Of a stretch of 50,968 nucleotides of DNA, positions 49,683 through 50,968 are shown piece by piece (position 1 is the stretch's first letter; the number at the start of each line of letters is the position of its first letter). The position numbers and the translations under genes are program-made. The notes beneath the pieces are model-generated. The model was not told the DNA's origin, searched no databases, and worked only from the letters and a program-made list of their open reading frames with translations. The DNA is from Nostoc sp. WHI (lineage in GTDB: Bacteria > Cyanobacteriota > Cyanobacteriia > Cyanobacteriales > Nostocaceae), in NCBI RefSeq assembly GCF_015714725.1, contig NZ_WBKM01000354.1, positions 1-50,968 on the forward strand. Reading direction: 5' to 3'.

Positions 49683-50968
49683 TCAGAAATCTCCAAAGTC
49701 GTTAGCGATTCCTAAACTAACTGCCCAGGTTTCTCGGAGCAATTCACTCTCATCGTCTGCATCCTTAACTATTAAATAGACGTTACTAGGGGGATTAGCA
49801 GTAGTTACGGTCAACCTTAAGCTAATTTCCCGATCGCTAGGATGTGGGCTAGTGCTGCTTAAGTTTGCTCCTCGCACATCTGTTATCGGTGTATTAGTTT
49901 GGGGATCGTAGAAAGCAACTGTAATTTGACGCGATCGCCATCTTCCCTCAACTGCATCACTTTGTACTAATGTCAATGTCAAACGATTATTCGTTACCCG
50001 CCGAACTCTGGCACTTACCTGTACCCCTACTTTCCGGGCTGGGCCTTCGTCTCCTTTAACGGCCCGTTGGTGATGATAGGTGATGACTGGTACGCATACT
50101 TCTTGGAGAGATGCCCCGCCGTGGACAAACTGCGCTCCTGCACCTTGGACGGCAAAGCGTAAACTACCACGGGGTACGATCGCAACTGTGCCATTTTCTG
50201 TATAGGGTAGGCTAAAATGCAGTAATGTTGAGTCATTCAACTGTTCTCGTGCTAGCAGGTAACGGCGTTTGCTTTCTAGTACTACTTCACCACTTGGTAG
50301 GGGTCGCTTGTCTGCCTCTTGAATGGGGCGACGTTGGTATAAAAAACCGTGGTCTGCGGTGATGATAACGTTTGTACCATTGATAGAATTACAAATTTTC
50401 TTTACCAGCCGTAGCAGTTCGCTAATTGCGGTTCCGCAAGCTGATAGTACTTGACGTTCGCTGGATGCCTGATCGCCGATCGCATCAATGACGTTGTGAT
50501 AAATGTAGATTAGGCGATAAGGTTGCACAGCAGCCCGTCCTTCCTCAGTATTCATCTCTAGCAGGTCTTTGGCACTAAGTACTGTAGCTTCTACCCGACT
50601 ATTTTGATTTAGTACCTTTTGCCTTGCTAATGCTCCTTTAGTACTAAGCCCATCCAGTCGAACATCATCATCACCTGCTATCAGTTCTAGTTTTGACCCT
50701 GGAAGAAGTGCTGCCATACCCAACCGTGTCACGCTGGGTAAAACTCCCAATTGTGCCTCTAGGCTGGTTTCACCTCGAACTTCTTTTTTAATTACTTCTT
50801 GGAGTTCGCTGGCGACTTCGTAGCGCAAAGCATCGGAGATAATCACAAATACTTTTTCGCGATCGCTCCGTTCTAAAATTGGGAATACGTGCCTACCAAA
50901 AAATCTAGTTTGGGATGCTATGCCCTCTAATTCCCAACTTAAAGGCAGGGGAGGAGAGGCAGGGGGGC
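49683..50968 (-). CDS. pglZ: BREX alkaline-phosphatase-fold protein PglZ, partial at right edge
   Basis: 428 codons visible. The nominal GTG at 50846 is internal: the frame stays open to the window edge. Signatures: KVFVIISDALRYEV (metal-binding Asp) and IITADHGFLYQ (metal-binding Asp-His) of the PglZ phosphatase domain, followed by a C-terminal domain. The residues near the window edge (PPASPPLPLSW) derive from an STRR-like G-rich repeat in the coding region. PglZ is a core BREX protein needed for defence and methylation. The rest, and brxB/brxC/pglX, should lie to the right. Confidence 0.9.
   Translation of the reverse strand, partial: PPASPPLPLSWELEGIASQTRFFGRHVFPILERSDREKVFVIISDALRYEVASELQEVIKKEVRGETSLEAQLGVLPSVTRLGMAALLPGSKLELIAGDDDVRLDGLSTKGALARQKVLNQNSRVEATVLSAKDLLEMNTEEGRAAVQPYRLIYIYHNVIDAIGDQASSERQVLSACGTAISELLRLVKKICNSINGTNVIITADHGFLYQRRPIQEADKRPLPSGEVVLESKRRYLLAREQLNDSTLLHFSLPYTENGTVAIVPRGSLRFAVQGAGAQFVHGGASLQEVCVPVITYHHQRAVKGDEGPARKVGVQVSARVRRVTNNRLTLTLVQSDAVEGRWRSRQITVAFYDPQTNTPITDVRGANLSSTSPHPSDREISLRLTVTTANPPSNVYLIVKDADDESELLRETWAVSLGIANDFGDF
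50944..50968. repeat. G-rich STRR-like repeat inside pglZ
   Basis: AGGCAGGGG and GAGGAG words in tandem at the extreme right edge, in the pglZ frame; the repeat may extend beyond the window. Confidence 0.5.

Noticed and set aside
43050..50968. CRISPR array, cas12k or CAST right end inside the window
   Set aside because: I looked for regularly spaced repeats of 30-40 bases and for inverse TGTACA with TnsB sites after tniQ and found neither; the frames here are accounted for by other genes.

Overview
The window looks like chromosomal DNA from a filamentous heterocyst-forming cyanobacterium (Nostoc/Nostocales). The evidence is very frequent HIP1 octamers (GCGATCGC), heptamer tandem repeats (STRR) between genes, and typically cyanobacterial genes: DUF561/Ycf23, homogentisate phytyltransferase, DUF3143, DUF6887/DUF6888, and a lysA-cdaA-uppS cluster. 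No tRNA, rRNA or CRISPR array was seen.

Layout. 1-6.6 kb is a decayed accessory zone: a frameshifted small operon, a chimeric AAA ATPase remnant, an RNase III-like protein, an IS5-type transposase remnant split by a MITE, and a truncated IS110-family element whose structured upstream region is a candidate bridge RNA. 6.6-13.9 kb holds envelope and membrane genes (O-antigen ligase-like, YaaW-like, SIMPL, bestrophin), an aspartyl-protease pair, an M28 peptidase, and about 1 kb of hairpin-rich DNA. 14.2-18.8 kb is a chaperone cluster: dnaK, a CbpA-type dnaJ, a membrane J-protein and DUF3143. 18.9-22.4 kb has a DUF4157 protein, an unknown partner, a possible toxin/immunity pair and a DUF2442/DUF4160 pair. 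22.4-29.3 kb carries housekeeping genes: uppS, cdaA, lysA, rimI, clpC. 29.4-39.0 kb is mixed: a cold-shock-domain/zinc protein carrying an in-frame MITE, hicB with a MITE-disrupted hicA, an RTX protein, ycf23, a DegT aminotransferase, a FetB-like permease, a TPR protein and hpt.

The most notable part is 39.1-51 kb. It is the left part of a type V-K (Cas12k-class) CRISPR-associated transposon closely resembling ShCAST. A left end (TGTACA plus repeated TnsB-type sites) is followed by tnsB (584 aa, DDE residues intact), tnsC and tniQ. tnsC carries a premature TAA at codon 238; the remaining 38 codons are intact in frame and would restore the usual 276 residues. A second, diverged left end with a truncated tnsB start lies 560 bp upstream, next to hpt, so two CAST insertions were apparently made side by side. 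Downstream, where V-K elements carry cargo, are an ImmA/IrrE peptidase with a PIN-like partner, a three-gene unknown cassette, a small DNA-binding-like protein, and BREX genes (brxA, brxL, pglZ) running off the right edge. The right end, cas12k and the CRISPR array would lie beyond the window if the element is complete. The identification of TnsB/TnsC/TniQ rests on recalled family sequences and visible motifs, not on a search.
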